42,500 nt of DNA from Chrysomallon squamiferum (lineage: Eukaryota; Mollusca; Gastropoda; Neomphalida; Peltospiridae). This document shows positions 22,381 through 33,399 of this stretch, piece after piece. Under the pieces are notes generated by a model, which saw only the letters and a list, made by a program, of their open reading frames with translations, was not told where the DNA came from and searched no databases. The translations under genes were made by a program, and so were the position numbers. Each line of letters opens with the position of its first letter. The first letter of the stretch is position 1. Location: positions 20,685,322 to 20,727,821 of the forward strand of contig CM022671.1 of assembly GCA_012295275.1 (NCBI GenBank). The letters are read 5' to 3'.

Positions 22381-22830
22381 GAAGCCGGAAACGGACGAGA
22401 GATAATTACCTGGGATTAGAGAGCCTATTGTTAATGATCACAGAAAAAGAAAATTTCAAAGCAGAAAGACCATTCTTCTGAGTTCCCTTTACGTTTTGCT
22501 CTGCCTTGTTTCGATTCGAGAAATCAAACGAAGTAACAGAAACGTTTATTTTATGCCAATTTGTGGTGAACAAGATTGATTGCTCTGAGTATGATTTAAA
22601 AGTCAATATGTCTGAGAGAAAATTAAGCAGAATTAGTCTAGTTTAGTTTGTTAATAACAAACCCGTATTATCCGGATTGTGTCTGCAGTGTAAGGGCAAA
22701 ATGACAAATCTAGTGGATAAACTAACTGGTGCTTGGATTTTAATTAACATGCACGGCACCTACGCAGTGAATTACAGCAGACATGTCAGGGATTCGTTAT
22801 TAAGGTGTGGATAAAAGATTTTAAAAAACA
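22381..22830. promoter_or_regulatory. Candidate conserved non-coding block
   Basis: About 450 bp of unique, repeat-free DNA rich in homeodomain-type words: ATAATTACC (22402-22410), GGGATTAG (paired-type GGATTA core, 22412-22419), TTTTAATTAAC (22739-22749). A 66-codon minus frame (22406-22606) is unrecognised. The regulatory role is inferred. Confidence 0.35.
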
Positions 22831-23037
22831 GATTCAATTATAGAAACTTTTTTCTTTAAATATAATTTTAAATAGACTTTTCTTTTACAAATATAAAAAT
22901 AACTTCTGTGCAGCAAACAGCGTGAAAATAAAAGCTTAAACCTGAAGAGCTGTGCTGGTAATGAATTTGAAATGATTGACTAAAATTCAGGTCTCGCAGA
23001 AAATAAATGTAATCAAACATAATTTTATGCTCTAATC

Positions 23038-23068
<31 letters not shown>

Positions 23069-23130
23069 AAACACAATCAGAAGCAAAATCGACAGCTGAA
23101 AGTGCCTTTTAACGCACTTCTATTTCTTTG
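22831..23130. other. AT-rich DNA with a 29-base poly-A tract
   Basis: The A-run spans about 23038-23066. No retroposon body is recognised on its left side. Confidence 0.6.
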
Positions 23131-23423
23131 ACAAAAACTACTATTTCCACTACAACAAGAATATAACAACAATAACTGTTACTCCTACAACAAAAACTCT
23201 AAATACTGCCATTATTATTCCTACTACTGCTACTGCTTTTACTACTTTTACTACTTTACTGCTAATCAAATACTACTAATCAAATTATCATTACTAAATG
23301 TCTAACTTCTGCAACAACATCTACTACTACTATTTCTACCAGTACCACCCTTTTACTGCTACTACTGCTTCTACAATGTCTACTACCTTTAATAACGCAA
23401 CTACTACTGCTACGATTATTAAT

Positions 23424-23455
<32 letters not shown>

Positions 23456-23475
23456 ACATCATTATCGTCATCATA
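23131..23475. repeat. ACT-type degenerate array ending in (ATC)n
   Basis: Imperfect ACT/AAC/TTC triplets at 23131-23425, then CAT repeats at 23428-23475. The poly-His and poly-Met frames are artefacts. Confidence 0.85.
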
Positions 23476-24060
23476 AGAACACCAACAAAGGGATCGAATG
23501 TTAAAACGAACATTTCCCTCCTGTATTCTCTGTAACACACGTAGCATGACAACAGTTTGTAATTAAAGGAACAACAGGGGACAGCAGACCGTGATAAAAC
23601 AATAGCTTCGTAAGTTACTTCTATCTGCTTCTGATGTCTGAAGATTTACTGCGACAGTCATTCCAGCGATCATGTAATTAATGTTCCGTAATTAAACTGG
23701 AAAAAAGAAAACAAACCACGGAGAATTTATATTAAAAAAAAAATAAATCGTTTTTGTAGCCACCTTTAATTAAGTACATTTTTTTTTTCGCTTTGAACCA
23801 GCGACATTTGGAATAGAATATATGAATCATTTGCATGTTTGGTTGACGTAAAAACGAAACATTTGTTTAATCACCGTTGTGTTTGGCGTTTGTTTTAAAC
23901 GTAATTATATCTGAAAAGGGAAAAAAAAACCTCAGAAAGTCGTTAAGCAAACAAGGCCGAGTGGAAATGTAGGTCTGAACATTAAAAAAAAATGGTTTAT
24001 TAATTACATGCTATAAATATTCTCGGATTAGAAAAGGAATTTACTTTTAATCTTTAAAGA
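23476..24060. other. AT-rich non-coding DNA
   Basis: No supportable feature beyond short A-runs. Confidence 0.5.
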
Positions 24061-24061
24061 C

Positions 24062-24093
<32 letters not shown>

Positions 24094-24262
24094 GTGTAAA
24101 AATAAAATGTTGAAGTTAAAATAAATTTAACTACTGATTTGAGAAGTTGTCTGTTGAAATTAAAAAAAAAAAAAAAAAAAAAGATATATCTGAAATTTTT
24201 AAAAATCTTTCTTGACATCATCATCATATCCATCATTGTCATCATCATCATCATCATCATCA
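24061..24262. repeat. Mixed simple repeats: (TA)n, poly-A, (ATC)n
   Basis: (TA)n at 24062-24098, a 21-base A-run at about 24162-24182 and CAT triplets at 24218-24262. Confidence 0.85.
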
Positions 24263-26327
24263 TCTTTATTTAAAATACACTAATGAACTTTAGGTTTAAA
24301 TTAAACCCGAACAAATTGTTTATAATTGAAAGTTAATATCCAAAACACAAAACAACAAATTGACAAAAAGAAAACGAGAAAAAACAACAACCAAGATCAA
24401 TTATTTCGCTGTTTTCACTGGAGTTTCTTCGTACATATATTATTAATATTGTTGTTATTATCATTACTATTAGACTTTTTTTTAATTTTGTTATATTTTA
24501 TTTATTTATTTATGTAATTTATTTTAAATTCTCTTTAGTATTTTAAATGGTTAATTTAATTCATATTAATAGGCTATGGACTTTTGAATATTCACTGATA
24601 AAATGCGGTATTTAAAAAAAAAAAAAAATGAAGGCAAATTACATTCTGAATTCATTGATTCATTTACAAGAATTGAAGTTTAAGGAAAAGATAATAACGT
24701 TTTCAATAAAAGAACATTTCTAAACTTTAACCATAAAGAATTAGAAATGCACAAGAGAAAGAATTAATAGGAATTTCTATACAATGACTATTTCGTAAAC
24801 AATTTTTTTTTAAAACTGAAAACTGAAGAAAAAATAGCAGAAAACAATTAACAATAAAAGTTTGAAACGATGTGGAAAACAAATTTAAATTTACTATTTT
24901 ATTTTATATGTTGTATTTATCTCTTCCATACTGGTTTATTCTGACGTCAGCTCGTTTGATAATTCATGTTTACAATCCTACAGATGTTTCTAATGCCTAG
25001 CCTTTGTCGGTTACATCAAACCACTGAGTTATTAATATGCAAATCTTGAAGGATTTCTGGGTCTTTCTCAAGAAGAATAAACTTATTAAATTTTTTACTA
25101 CAAGGAAGAAAACAAAAAATAAGAAGACATTCGCTTATTTGCACAGAAGACGGAAACAAAGATTTTGTTGTTATACAGCGAAGACGGCCGACGAAATCCT
25201 ATTTAAAAGTTTAAAATATTCTTCTAGCTACGAGCATTAAACTTTAATCAAAAGCGAATCAAAGGTAGAGTAAATTTGTTTTCGAATGTTTCTCCTTGAT
25301 AATGAAACACATTTCTATATCGAAAGTTGATGAAACTTTCACTAAAATCACAATATCATACCTTTTCAGAAAAATAGAATTGCCCTATTTCAGACAAAGG
25401 ATAAGATTAGCTGCAGAAACAACAAATATAGAAAACAGAAAGCTACTGAAATTCTTTCTTTTTTTTTTGTCCGAATATCTTTGTAACTAATCTCTTGATT
25501 TTGTTTCATGTTGTTTGTTTGTTTGTTTTCTTTTGTTTTTGTTTTTTAATGCCACTTAACTAGATGATCATGATCCTACCGTAGCAGATCAACCACTAAG
25601 TCTACCCTCATTACATTACTATTCAAGCACTGTTAAATGATAATTCGTTTTATAAATGAGGCTCTGCAGTTACAACACAGGTGAAAGGTCTAAAAGGACC
25701 TCACTTCCTCAGCGCACTCAATAAACTATTTTTCTGTCTATGAGAAGGTTGCTGCTAATCCCCAAAAGATAATCCACAGCTTAGCTGCAACCGGTTTTAT
25801 TTCAAATATGCATGACACTGCGTTTTATTTTCTCACATTCATTCATTTATATATATATATATTTTTTTTGCTCTCTCTCTCTCCTCTTGGTTCTGGACAC
25901 TCTATATTAATTTGACATTTTCATTTTAATTTCATTCTTTTTTCTTCTTTTTTTTACTTTCTTTTTTGTCTTTCTTTCTTTCTTTTTTTCTTTTATTACT
26001 CTTTTTTTATAGGTTATAAAAATTAAGAAATATTAAATTTAAAATTTTCATTTTGAAATTAAATTATAATCAAGAATTTTACACTCAAAACAGCTAGTGC
26101 TGAATAAACATTTTAATATTCAATGCATCATCCAAACTTCATTGATCTTTCTGTGCTTCCAGTTTGGGGAAAAAAAAATAAAAATAAAAATAAAAATCTC
26201 GAGTGTAAAAAAAAAGAATGAAACTACTTTTTCCTTTATTCATAGTATTATGGATTATTTTCATGTTCTAAAGCTTTTTATTTTTCATTTTCATTTTTTA
26301 TTTTTTTAAATAATGTTTAAAAAAGAT
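24263..26327. other. 2-kb AT-rich non-coding stretch
   Basis: Several 60-70 codon frames (24326, 25037, 25296, 26097) are Lys/Phe/Ile/Leu-rich and look random. 25555-25800 has somewhat more balanced composition. 25850-26300 is T-rich. No gene or mobile element is recognised. Confidence 0.5.
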
Positions 26328-26337
26328 TCTCTCTCTT

Positions 26338-26426
<89 letters not shown>

Positions 26427-26453
26427 ATCTTTCTATCTATCTTTATCTCTCTG
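26328..26453. repeat. (CT)n microsatellite with CTAT tail
   Basis: About 40 CT units, flanked by TTCT/CCCT variants on the left and TCTATCTATC on the right. Confidence 0.95.
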
Positions 26454-27191
26454 CATAGCATTATAATAGAACTATATTAAAACAAAGCCAGAGAATAACA
26501 TTAGAAAGATAACTGCCTGGTTTTAACCTTATGAATATTGATAAACCCAAAACTCTAAACACCGTGTGTTCCATCAATCATCTAAAATCCAAGAGATTAT
26601 TTTGCTTGTCAAGCGTGCAACATTCTGTGTTCGAAAACGGACAAAGGATTTCAGGTTGGTTTTTTATTTCCCGAATAAAGGCATTTTTCTTTTAGCACAT
26701 CGCTGAAGAAGAACTGTATGAAAAATAGACAAACAGGATGACTGTACTGGAGTTCGAGAGTTGGATTTGTTCTTATAGAATTAGCAAGAAAACAGTAACA
26801 AGATTTCTCTGACAAATGTTGTTGTCCTGTCTGGTAATGCCAATGGCGTTATACCCTAAAGGTTGCGTGGAAGCAAGTGAAAGAAGAATTGAGTAAATCT
26901 TCTGAGATTAGCACCATATCGTTCCTTAAGGTATCTTCTTGTAAACTGATGATAGTGGGTTTCATCCTGTAAATACATACAAACCGTGAAAACACACAAA
27001 CATATCAATATATAAACAGACAGGCCCACATGCATCCATAACTGAATGTTTATTATAATTCACATTTCCCTTAGTATCTGCTATTCATATTTAGAAACAT
27101 GTTTATGTCTGCGAGTATTCACAATCGTTTTCTTTTGCGTATGAAAAATTACCGGAATTGGATTTCTAATATAAATATATATATATATATA
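26454..27191. other. Non-coding DNA
   Basis: Unique sequence. 26640-26950 is moderately complex but has no notable frame. A (TA)n run at about 27173-27192 abuts the inverted-repeat element. Confidence 0.5.
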
Positions 27192-27242
27192 TATGACATA
27201 CATTTTAAACAAATTATGAACAAATTAGCGAATTTCAAAATG

Positions 27243-27273
<31 letters not shown>

Positions 27274-27306
27274 TTTAAACAAATTATGAACATCATTTGA
27301 AACAAC

Positions 27307-27355
<49 letters not shown>

Positions 27356-27729
27356 ATTATAAATATAGGGCATTGGGGAATTATTTCAAAATGAAAATTT
27401 TGTATTTTCATTTTGAAATTCGCGCTAATTCCCCAATAATTCGTCCCTCAATGCCCTAAGTTCGTAATGCTTTATCTCTATTGAAAATTTATAATAACGA
27501 CAACATTTGTTTATGTATATATATTCATTTTGAAATTCGCTAATTCCCTAATGCCCTAGTTCGTCCGCTTTATCTCATTTATAATAACGACAACATTAAT
27601 GTCTTCATTTAGATTCTTAAAACTCTATTGAAAAGTATTATTGATCGTAACATGGTAGTGTCAACAAAATTTCTTTTTTGCGGTGTTGTTTCAAATGATG
27701 TTCATAATTTGTTTAAAATGTATGTCATA
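27192..27729. mobile_element. 538-bp nested inverted-repeat (foldback/MITE-like) element
   Basis: The outer ends are inverted: TATGACATACATTTTAAAC at 27192-27210 against its complement ending at 27729. A second left copy of the end at 27267-27306 pairs perfectly over 40 bp with 27685-27724. Inside lies a 16-bp perfect palindrome arm pair, ATTTCAAAATGAAAAT / ATTTTCATTTTGAAAT, at about 27383-27419. An internal block (TTCATTTTGAAATTCGC...AACGACAACATT) is duplicated at about 27407-27510 and 27527-27596. (AT)n at 27309-27352 sits in the left half. No transposase is encoded, so it would be non-autonomous. The left flank is (TA)n, which hides any TA target duplication. Confidence 0.75.
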
Positions 27730-28197
27730 GAGCAGCTAGATTGAGGTGCTTTCTATCGATCCAGAATCGATGTGAACTATCCCAGTTTGCAGTGCAAGGC
27801 GGACATTTTGTGCTTATTTTGACCTTGGTAATTATCGTGGAAACGACAAAGATGTGTATTCCTAGTGGGTCAAATTCCTTATCAAGTTAATTATAATTGA
27901 AAAACAAAGCAATATTTTGTCTTATGGCTTGTGTCGTTTTGAGAAAGCCAAAATGGCGGATTTACGCAAGGTGTGGCGAAATTAAATATAGTTTGACGTC
28001 AAAAGATATCTAACCTTTATTTTACAGAACATTCCAGCTTATACTTTTTCTTCTTCTTCTTAGCTTTTTATATTTTCTTTGATTTAATGTATTACAGTCT
28101 TTGTCTCTCAATTTTATTTTTTATTTTTGGTGACTTCAAGGGATTTTTCAAGATATTTCTAGTTTCAATTTTATTGATTATTTAATATTTGTTTATT

Positions 28198-28206
<9 letters not shown>
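27730..28206. other. Unique DNA with a YY1-like site
   Basis: 27740-28010 has balanced composition (possible small regulatory element) and holds CCAAAATGGCGG at 27948-27959, the best YY1-type match of the window. TTCTTCTTCTT and T-rich DNA follow. No coding frame. Confidence 0.4.
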
Positions 28207-28264
<58 letters not shown>

Positions 28265-28291
28265 GTAGTAGTAGTAGTAGTAGTAGTAGTA
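28207..28291. repeat. (ATT)n followed by (AGT)n compound microsatellite
   Basis: About 18 ATT units change directly into about nine AGT units near 28263. A similar junction occurs at 39364-39467. Confidence 0.95.
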
Positions 28292-28863
28292 TTTATGCAA
28301 AATTAATAAAGAATTAAAATAATAATAATATATCATTATTATTTGATATTATTTTAATTGTTTGTTAATTTTGTTTCAAAAGATGAAACAGTTTTATCAT
28401 TTTAATTTCACTCTTTTTTCTCTAATTATGTAGTGTTTTTCAGTTATCTTCTTTTTCTTTTTTCTTTTTTTTTTTTCTGATTATGCAAACGGCTTTCGTA
28501 AACGAACATCGACCCTTCCATCAATTCCATTAAATAAAGCAAAGCCGATCTTTAGCGAGCATTTCGACAAGTAAAATTTTTTACTTGCCTTTTTCTACAG
28601 TTGAGATTCACTGGCTATTACCGGCTTAAATATTTCCTGTAACGTATTTCTATTCTTTTTTTTTTTTATTTGATTGTATTTTTATTCTTATTTTGCAAAC
28701 CAAACTTCTTTCGGATAAAAGTAAATTTCAAAAGCATCTGCTTCATCAGAAATATTTTCAGAAATACTGTATACAAAAATATGTGTTTTTAAAGAATTAT
28801 TATTTTTTTAACTGAAAAGAAACAACCTGTCTGGTGTTGAGACATCAATATTTTTCTTATTTA
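28292..28863. other. AT-rich non-coding DNA
   Basis: T-rich runs at 28440-28475 and 28657-28668. No gene. Confidence 0.5.
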
Positions 28864-28901
<38 letters not shown>

Positions 28902-29240
28902 ATAGTAGTAAAAGTTGTAGTAGTTGTTGATGTTGTTGTAATAAGAGTAGGAATAGTAAGTGCAGTAATAATAGTAGTAGCAAAAGTAGTAGTAGTCGTA
29001 ATAGTAATAGCAGTAGCAGTAGTAGTTGTAGTAATAATAGCAGTGGAAGTAGTAATAGTTGTTGTGATAGTAGCATTAGTTCTATTAAGTGGTAGTAGTA
29101 GTCGTAGCAATAGAAGTAAAAATAGTTGTTTTAGTGGTAGAGGGCGAAATAGTAGTAGGAGTACTAATAATGGTGTCAATAAAAATAATAGTTGTCATAT
29201 TGTTAGTGTAGTACTAATAATTATAGCATTACAAACAGTA
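28864..29240. repeat. AGT trinucleotide array (pure start, degenerate end)
   Basis: A pure TAG/AGT run at 28864-28900 decays rightwards into AGT, AAT, GGT and TGT variants over about 340 bp. Leu-, Thr- and Ser-rich frames on both strands are by-products. Confidence 0.9.
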
Positions 29241-29560
29241 GATTTTGTATCTAATTGCACATGAAGTGGTGTTTATTGAAATTAGTATTAATTATAATCT
29301 GTATTAATTCGGTTTTCATTTCTAATTAATGTTTTGTAATTGAAGCTTAATATATTTATCTTACAGTTGTTATACATTTCATTTTTTTTTTTTTTTTTTT
29401 TTTTTTTGTAAGACATCATGCACTCTAACTTTGATCAGATTTGGTGCTAGAAAGTTCCTGATATAATTTATACACTTAAAACGAATCTGCCACGCTGATT
29501 TATTACGTAATAGGAAGGAGCGGACCAGTTGGCAACCGTTAATTTTATTTTAAATTTTTT
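29241..29560. other. AT-rich DNA with 26-base poly-T
   Basis: T-run at about 29382-29407. No pol III or LINE signals are recognised beside it. Confidence 0.6.
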
Positions 29561-29900
29561 TTCTTCGCCTTACGATTAACGTCTACTCTACCGAGGTGTC
29601 CTTAAACAAACATTTTACTGCTTTGAATCCATGCATTCGTCTTTCTTCCTAATGGATTGGAATTCAATATGCAAATACGAAACTCGGTGACGTGTGGCGA
29701 TAACCAAATGGAATAACTTGACATCGTTGAAATGTTGTTCTCTATAAAAACGCAGCAACTCGAATTCCCGTCAACACGCGAATTAAACATTTGTTCTTTT
29801 GGCTTCAGTACTTCTACAATTTGTTTAGATGTTTGCCATTCGTTATTTGGATAACGTGTCTTCAACGTTTTGTCATAGGCTAAGTGACCGTTGACAACTG
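29561..29900. promoter_or_regulatory. Candidate conserved non-coding block
   Basis: High-complexity, repeat-free sequence. The minus strand is open for 87 codons (29602-29865) with no recognisable domain. Words such as CTATAAAAACG (29741-29751) and GCGAATTAAACA occur. Neither a true ATG nor splice sites support a gene. Confidence 0.35.
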
Positions 29901-30119
29901 AAGTCAGTAATAGTAACTGTAGTTGTATTCGTTCCTGTCAGTGATATCTGTATTGCTAATGTTAATAATAATAATTGTTGTTTTTCATGTTAGTAATTTA
30001 ACTATGATGCCAATGCATTAGTAGTTGTTCCTTTAGTAATAGTATTAGTAGTTATCCCCGTAGTATTAGTGACAGTATTAACAGTAACAATAACGGTATT
30101 AAACTATAATAACTACGTT
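29901..30119. repeat. Degenerate AGT/AAT-type simple sequence
   Basis: Interrupted GTA/ATT triplets, probably an old decayed trinucleotide array. Confidence 0.6.
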
Positions 30120-30390
30120 TGTAAGGAAATGGCTAAATCCTTTGAGTTAATTAACGTCTTACAATTAGTGCTGTCTCAGAGAAAACACGAAACGTTCGTT
30201 TTAATAAAATGCAGACTTGGAAATACACATTACTTTTCCTTCGTTTTGTCGTCCAAAGTTAATCACTTTTACATAATTTGCGTGTCTCTCGTCATAGAGA
30301 ATTTTATGACGGTACCAGCACAAATCGAATGGCTTCCAGAGCTAAATAATTGCTACCCCGATTACTATGAAATGCCTTGAGTTACCGCCC
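30120..30390. promoter_or_regulatory. Candidate conserved non-coding block with homeodomain-type words
   Basis: Contains GAGTTAATTAACG (30143-30155) and AATTTTATGACGG (30299-30311) in unique DNA. A 103-codon plus frame starting at 30069 covers it, but the first part is repeat-derived and the rest matches no family I know. The regulatory reading is inference. Confidence 0.35.
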
Positions 30391-30921
30391 ATTGTTATTA
30401 TACATACTGGTTTTTTATATCCTTTCTTAATAAAGTTTAGGCTATATTTGGTTCCTCTGATGCACAGTTCTGAATACAGTTAATCAGATGTTCGATTTTT
30501 AGTTTCATCTGCTTCTCTCGCATTAATGGTAGCTATTATAATAACGTTTGATGGTAGCGGTTGATGTTTTCTATTAGAAGATGTTTTGAAGTTAGATTGT
30601 AATATATTTGTGTATGTATAAAACCATATATATATATATATTAGTTATGCAACATATGTAAATATAGAAGTACAAAAATCAGTTCTTTAATGGACTTCAT
30701 TAATTCATTTATTTTTCTTTCCTCTATCTCTCTTTACGTAAGTGTTTTTTTGTTTGTTTCTTTGTCTGTCTGCCTGTCTTCTTCCTGTCTTTAATATATG
30801 CTATGTCTGATATTGGCACGTTCAGACATTCTTTATATGCCTGTGTTTGTTGTTTGCATTTTACATGCACCGATACCTAGAAACACGAACTCCAACAATT
30901 AATATGTGACTGTTCAATTAA
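30391..30921. other. Non-coding DNA left of the LINE relic
   Basis: (TA)n at about 30628-30642 and CTGTCTGCCTGTCTT-type sequence near 30763-30790. Part of this may be decayed LINE sequence, but no reading frame is recognisable. Confidence 0.45.
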
Positions 30922-31155
30922 TATGCTAATGTCTTATGTAAATTTAGAACCTATAATGTTAAACATCCTACTGAAACTGGACGATGGTTTAATATTCTAA
31001 GAGAATATAGAAAATGTCATATTTATAATCTTGAACATCATTATGTATTTGAATGTAATGATCCTATATTATTAAATGCACGAAAAGTTATACCAGATAA
31101 ATACATGAGACATCGAATAATAGTTTGTTTAATAGTAAAAATATGTTTATATTAA
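30922..31155 (+). pseudogene. Relic of a LINE reverse-transcriptase C-terminus
   Basis: The frame reads YANVLCKFRTYNVKHPTETGRW, then REYRKCHIYN, EHHYVFECNDPILLNARK and IPDKYMRH, closed by TAA at 31153. This follows the C-terminal pattern of molluscan non-LTR retrotransposons, FRT...ETGRW...RE.R.C..C......HFLFEC..Y...R, a cysteine/histidine knuckle beyond the reverse transcriptase. Here the second knuckle Cys is replaced (CHIYN) and the Glu-Asp-Glu linker is shortened, and a stop lies just upstream at 30919, so it is a dead 5'-truncated copy. No polymerase motif remains. Confidence 0.65.
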
Positions 31156-31330
31156 AAAAGCTATGTTTGTTAATAAGAACAATATGTGAGAGAATATGTC
31201 CTCCACGTTAAACTTCCACGCATTTTAATTTAAATTTTGTTGTTATATAGCTGTAATACATTCTTCTCTGTACTGTAATCCTACAGTTTATGATAATAAA
31301 ATCATTGTCATTGTTATTGTCATTGTCATA
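31156..31330 (+). mobile_element. LINE 3' end with ATTGTC microsatellite tail
   Basis: After the stop, about 140 bp of 3' UTR-like DNA ends in GATAATAAAATC and then ATTGTC repeats (about 31302-31328). A short tandem tail without poly-A is typical of CR1/L2/RTE-like LINEs. It marks the right end of the relic at 30922. Confidence 0.6.
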
Positions 31331-31912
31331 CACATTTACGCATAATATATACTTATGGCCTTTCCTAAACATAAACATTAAAATCAGAACAACAACAACA
31401 AATAGAAGATAAATGCAATCAATAGCTAATTAATTAATTTTCTTCTTAAATATTTTTTTTTATGTGTGTACAAATGAAGAAAATGTTATCTAAAGTTGTT
31501 TGTTTTGTCGTTCAGAACTCGAAGTATAATTAAAATTTCGCGTCTTTTCCTTAAGTTTAATCTTTTCCTGCTCTAATAATTCAGGTTGTGTTAACCTGCG
31601 TTTTCAAGACGTTTGTGAATCACGCACTGTTTTCCGTTATCGTAGCTAAGTCATTATTCATTAACTAGCTGGAAATTGCTGCTTTCGTTCTACGTCAAAT
31701 GTGCTGTTCACTGCGACTGGTTAATCAAAGAACATGGTACGTGCTCGCTTGTCTCTGGGAAGCTGCTTGTAAAAGATTTAATCATTTTAACATCTAATAA
31801 TCATTATTAATACGAGTAATCAACTGAACAGTTCGTTTAATAATTTTATTTTCAGCTGAATTATTATTATTATTATTATTATTGTTATTTTTTTATTTTT
31901 TTTGTTACACAG
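31331..31912. other. AT-rich non-coding DNA
   Basis: ATT repeats at 31862-31883 and T-rich DNA at 31888-31903, the latter forming the polypyrimidine tract of the putative exon that follows. 31560-31780 is somewhat more complex. Confidence 0.5.
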
Positions 31913-31979
31913 AGTACAGGTAACGAAGTCATTCCTGATGTTGATGTCGAGATACCAAAGGTTTACCTTCACATTTTTG
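31913..31979 (+). other. Putative 67-bp exon, open in two frames
   Basis: A long T-rich tract and TTGTTACACAG end at 31912, and a strong donor, GGTAAGC, starts at 31980 after TTTTTG. Frame 1 reads STGNEVIPDVDVEIPKVYLH..., frame 2 is also open and frame 3 has a stop. Spliced onto the next candidate at 35117, frame 1 would run only 14 more codons before TAG. It may be an untranslated or long non-coding RNA exon, or a coding exon of an unrecognised gene. Evidence is limited to splice signals. Confidence 0.35.
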
Positions 31980-32104
31980 GTAAGCAAGTGATCAAGATCA
32001 TAATCTGGAAATAACGGGGTGTTTTTTTTTTTTTTTTTTATAGGATGACCCGTTCAATACACGTATTAAGTATAATTTTCCGTTTGTGAATATTTAATAT
32101 ATCA
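31980..32104. other. Short non-coding spacer
   Basis: T-run at about 32022-32039. No feature. Confidence 0.5.
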
Positions 32105-32465
32105 TGATTAGATTTCCAAAAAGGTCGGTGACCCTTTCTCATCCAATTTTTTTATATGATTAATTTGAGAAATTCGGCTCTCGTTCCCCTGTTGTTTTTC
32201 ACTTGTGTGAGTTTTTCTGGCTTTGCTGTGACGGTTCTGATGATGGGTTACAAAATCGCATGATATTTTCGGTTCGATATTAACTCCGTTAATTAGCTTT
32301 GTAAGTTGACGGAAATTGTAGTCAAGACACTGATTTGAGAGTAACGGAAATTCTCGTATGGGGCATTTGTGACTTGCATCTCCAACCATTTCAGTAATGT
32401 CAGTTTTGGATGGATCTCTTTTTTTTTTCTCTCTGTCTCTCATTTTGTTACGCCCCTCCATTTTT
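32105..32465. promoter_or_regulatory. Candidate conserved non-coding block
   Basis: Unique sequence with TATGATTAATTTG (32154-32166) and CCGTTAATTAGC (32287-32298). The minus strand is open for 117 codons (32108-32461) with a Lys/Arg-rich start and no recognisable domain; its GC content is only moderate. I favour non-coding DNA. Confidence 0.35.
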
Positions 32466-32730
32466 TTTCTGAATCCTTAAGAAGATTTATAAAAAAAGTG
32501 ATAACAAAGTTAAGTACGCACAAATAAAAAACAAACAACACGCACGCATAATAAAAACACTCTCACGCACATATATTTATGCCAGATTCATTCTAACCGA
32601 GTTTATAATATTTGTTACTACTTTTAGCATTTTAAAACTTTATTATTATTTTATTTTAATGTTGTTTTTAAGCGCGTGTGTTAATTTGATCTCATTCGGT
32701 TATCATCGTCACAGTATTTAGTTATTTATT
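32466..32730. other. AT-rich non-coding DNA
   Basis: Nothing supportable. Confidence 0.5.
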
Positions 32731-33015
32731 TATACTACTGTTACTACTACTACTCTGCATAACTACGTCTAGTACTACAACTACTACTGCTACAACTTTT
32801 ACTACTGCTACCACTTTTAGTACTAATAACAACAACAACAATAACAACAATAATAATAATAATTTATTTTATTCTTCAATTCATTTTTTTTGAATTCCCG
32901 CGTTACTTTGAAATGTTTTTGTTTAAAATAATAATTATAAATAAATAAACAGTAATTAATAATAATAATAAAAAATAATAATAATCATAACAATAATAAT
33001 AATAATAATAATAAC

Positions 33016-33052
<37 letters not shown>

Positions 33053-33100
33053 GTGATGATGATGATGGTAGTAATAATAATAATAATATAATAACAATAA
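32731..33100. repeat. ACT/AAC/AAT trinucleotide arrays
   Basis: Degenerate ACT triplets at 32733-32825, AAC and AAT at 32826-32863, then a long AAT array at 32955-33100 interrupted by GATGATGATG. Poly-Tyr and poly-Leu frames are artefacts. Confidence 0.9.
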
Positions 33101-33399
33101 AGCATAGCATCTTTTTTATGCAAAACTTGAAGTCTAAAAAATGAAGTCTATAAAGTAAAGTCTGAGATGAAAAATGATCTTCCATTTCCGCTGGTGTGAA
33201 TTAAAGATGGCATGTCTGTCAGTTACAGTTTTCAGTCGTCGTTCAAAATTATTGTAAAGAAAAAGAGTGGAGCATTAAAATCAATTCTTTGAGCTATTTA
33301 ATTTTCCAAATATAGAGATTTTATCGACATGCTGTTGCAATGAAAGAATAATTAGTCGCTGCTGAATATATGGTAAAAAAAAAAGTATCGCCACCTTTT
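33101..33399. other. Non-coding DNA
   Basis: AAGTCT-type short duplication at 33130-33165 (AAGTCTAAAAAATG then AAGTCTATAAAG). No gene. Confidence 0.5.

Noticed and set aside
23280-23552. Poly-His and poly-Met frames
   Set aside because: Arise from the (ATC)n array.
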